Part shown: one piece after another, positions 4,841 to 6,393 of the stretch
Layout: each line of letters begins with the position of its first letter
How positions within the stretch are numbered: position 1 is the stretch's first letter
DNA from: JBFHER01 sp041584055
Lineage (GTDB): Bacteria > Bacteroidota > Bacteroidia > Bacteroidales > UBA5342
Length of the DNA stretch: 6,393 bases
Assembly (NCBI GenBank): GCA_041584055.1
Contig: JBFHER010000229.1
Span: 1 to 6,393, forward strand
Direction: 5' to 3'
Position numbers and translations under genes: made by a program
The notes under the pieces: generated by a model
Database searches by the model: none
What the model saw: the letters and a program-made list of their open reading frames with translations, nothing else
Told to the model about the DNA's origin: nothing

Positions 4841-6393
4841 ATGTGGACCAGGATCGCCAGAGGGATACTTAAAAACAGACCATTTTTCATTGTTTTGATT
4901 TCAGCAATTACATTGTTTTTTGCTACTCAAACACTGCATCTTGAAATGTCCTACAAACATGCGCCAATGCTTCCGCTTACTGATACTGTGTATAAGGAAT
5001 TTCAGCATTTTGAGAAATTATTTCACAACGAGCGAAATGTAATTGTACTTGGACTTCCTGGCGTCCCGCTTCAAAATCCTGAGAATTATAAGCAATGGAT
5101 AGAAACAGAAGCGCAGATAAAAAATTTAGAGGGTGTTTTGCATGTATTGTCTGTTACCTCTGGAATTGATCTTTTAAAAGATAAGGAGAAAAAGGTTTTT
5201 ACAACCATAAATATATTTCCTGACACCATTAAGACTCAGGAAGAGCTGGACCAGGCTGTGGCAAAGCTAAGGAACTTACCAATATATGATGGACGTTTGT
5301 GGAACAGTGATGATAATACAATGTTTGCAGCGGTTGTCTTTGAAGATAACATGCTTTTAAAGAAAGGCCGCGAACGCATCGTAAAAAAACTGATTCGCGT
5401 TATCGAAACATATGAAAAAGAAGCTGGCATCGACGTAAGGGTTTCAGGCTTGAGATTCATACGGATAACGACGGCTGAGATAATAAAGCGTGAATTGTTG
5501 TTGTTTGTTCTATTGGCAGTTCTGGTTACTGCCCTGATTATTTTCATTCTATTCAGATCAAAACGGGTCGTTTTTATATCCTTAATTGTTGTTGCAATTT
5601 CAGTTATTTGGGCCCTTGGAAGCATGGCTCTTTTTGGGTACAAGATTTCAGTTATTACGGGAATGTTACCTCCTCTGTTGATTGTAATAGGCATCCCGAA
5701 CAGTGTGTTTATGTTTAATAAATTCCAACAGGAGTACAAGAATCATGGAAATAAAATAAAAGCCATTCAGCGAACCATTCGAAAGATTGGAAATGCCACC
5801 ATGCTTACAAATCTGACAACCGCATCCGGCTTTGCAACTTTTATTATTACGAAGAGCCCTATCTTAGTGGAATTTGGTGTTGTGGCAGCTTTGAATATTA
5901 TATGTATCTTTATTATATCCATTATAATCATCCCCATTGCTTTGTCTTATGCTGCACCTCCTTCGAGTAAGCATATGAAGCACTTGAAAAATCGCTTTTT
6001 TTCACGCTGGATAAATATTCTCGAGAAGATTGTGCTTCACCATCGGAACTGGGTTTATATAGGTATTGGTGGGATTGTAATCGTTGGCGTTGCCGGTATC
6101 GCGAAGCTAAAGGTTTCTGGTTACATGGTGGATGATGTGCCCAACAGCCACTCCATGGTACAGGATCTTCGTTACTTTGAAGCGCATTTTGATGGGGTAA
6201 TGCCTTTGGAGATTCTTGTGGACACCCAAAGAGGAAACGGAGCTTTGAAAGCAACAACACTTAAGAAGGCTGAAGAGCTTCAGGAAAAGCTGTCAAAGCT
6301 AAATGTGTTGTCTGCTCCTTTATCAAATACGGTGGCTGTTAAGTTTGCACGACAGGCTTTTTACAATGGAAATCCATCCTATTATTCTATTCC
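4841..6393 (+). CDS. MMPL/RND-superfamily membrane protein, N-terminal two thirds (cut by right edge)
   Basis: I translated from the ATG at 4841 and read 517 codons with no stop; relatives are about 770-800 residues. By eye the layout is that of an RND half: TM1 (13-31), a large periplasmic domain (33-215), TM2-TM6 (about 218-238, 242-264, 269-292, 325-345, 348-371), a cytosolic linker, TM7 (402-421), and the start of the second periplasmic domain. IGNATMLTNLTTASGFATF (316-334) matches the conserved 'GxAixlTslTTaxGF' segment of MMPL/sterol-sensing-like proteins. Such proteins export lipids or hydrophobic compounds using the proton gradient. TM4 reads VIGIPNSVFMFNKF (282-295), where many homologues carry an Asp-Tyr pair for proton relay; here the position is Asn287. 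The start is supported by a Shine-Dalgarno-like AGAAGGG and a -7 box. The gene diverges from zupT and its substrate cannot be told. Confidence 0.9.
   Translation, partial: MWTRIARGILKNRPFFIVLISAITLFFATQTLHLEMSYKHAPMLPLTDTVYKEFQHFEKLFHNERNVIVLGLPGVPLQNPENYKQWIETEAQIKNLEGVLHVLSVTSGIDLLKDKEKKVFTTINIFPDTIKTQEELDQAVAKLRNLPIYDGRLWNSDDNTMFAAVVFEDNMLLKKGRERIVKKLIRVIETYEKEAGIDVRVSGLRFIRITTAEIIKRELLLFVLLAVLVTALIIFILFRSKRVVFISLIVVAISVIWALGSMALFGYKISVITGMLPPLLIVIGIPNSVFMFNKFQQEYKNHGNKIKAIQRTIRKIGNATMLTNLTTASGFATFIITKSPILVEFGVVAALNIICIFIISIIIIPIALSYAAPPSSKHMKHLKNRFFSRWINILEKIVLHHRNWVYIGIGGIVIVGVAGIAKLKVSGYMVDDVPNSHSMVQDLRYFEAHFDGVMPLEILVDTQRGNGALKATTLKKAEELQEKLSKLNVLSAPLSNTVAVKFARQAFYNGNPSYYSI

Noticed and set aside
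5236..5739. 167-codon minus-strand open frame
   Set aside because: It is antisense to the MMPL-type gene, whose membrane topology and TLTNLTTASGF-like segment are convincing. The minus-strand peptide is Thr/Arg/Ile-rich with no motif.
5928..6260. 110-codon minus-strand open frame
   Set aside because: Also a shadow of the MMPL-type gene; low-complexity Gln/Ser/His-rich peptide.
1..6393. A defence, secretion, CRISPR or mobile-element system
   Set aside because: No repeats, integrase, transposase, toxin-antitoxin pair or nuclease motifs are seen on either strand; the genes are ordinary metabolic and membrane genes.

Overview
This window looks like chromosomal DNA from a member of the Bacteroidota. 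The evidence is moderately AT-rich sequence, mostly A-rich leaders with no clear Shine-Dalgarno, and a recurring TAnnTTTG -7 box at a plausible distance upstream of four start codons. The gene order orotate phosphoribosyltransferase, SRPBCC protein, then an inverted biotin ligase is, as I recall, common in that phylum. I cannot place the genus. There are no tRNA or rRNA genes, insertion sequences, CRISPR arrays or phage genes, and every gap longer than about 100 bases is described below.

Layout, left to right. A carbamate kinase gene on the minus strand is cut by the left edge. It diverges from a small cytosolic DUF3859-type gene on the plus strand. A gap of about 200 bases with weak inverted repeats leads to pyrE and a START-fold (SRPBCC) gene, both on the plus strand. 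The SRPBCC gene converges on a birA-like biotin ligase, and the two stop codons share one CTAG tetranucleotide. The biotin ligase is the last gene of a probable minus-strand operon zupT (ZIP metal importer), outer-membrane beta-barrel protein, birA. Diverging from zupT is a large MMPL/RND-superfamily membrane protein on the plus strand, cut by the right edge.

How the genes work together. pyrE supplies pyrimidine precursors and the biotin ligase charges biotin-dependent carboxylases, so this is mostly housekeeping. The zupT and barrel genes are 9 bases apart and are the only pair suggesting a two-membrane function, perhaps metal handling; that is inference. The two plus-strand frames that could be extended upstream (DUF3859 and pyrE) both have a -7 box inside the extension, which argues for the shorter starts given here.

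I found no convincing undescribed system. The points most worth a second look are the missing aspartate in TM4 of the MMPL protein, an orphan 31-codon frame abutting birA, the zupT/barrel pairing, and the shared CTAG stop.
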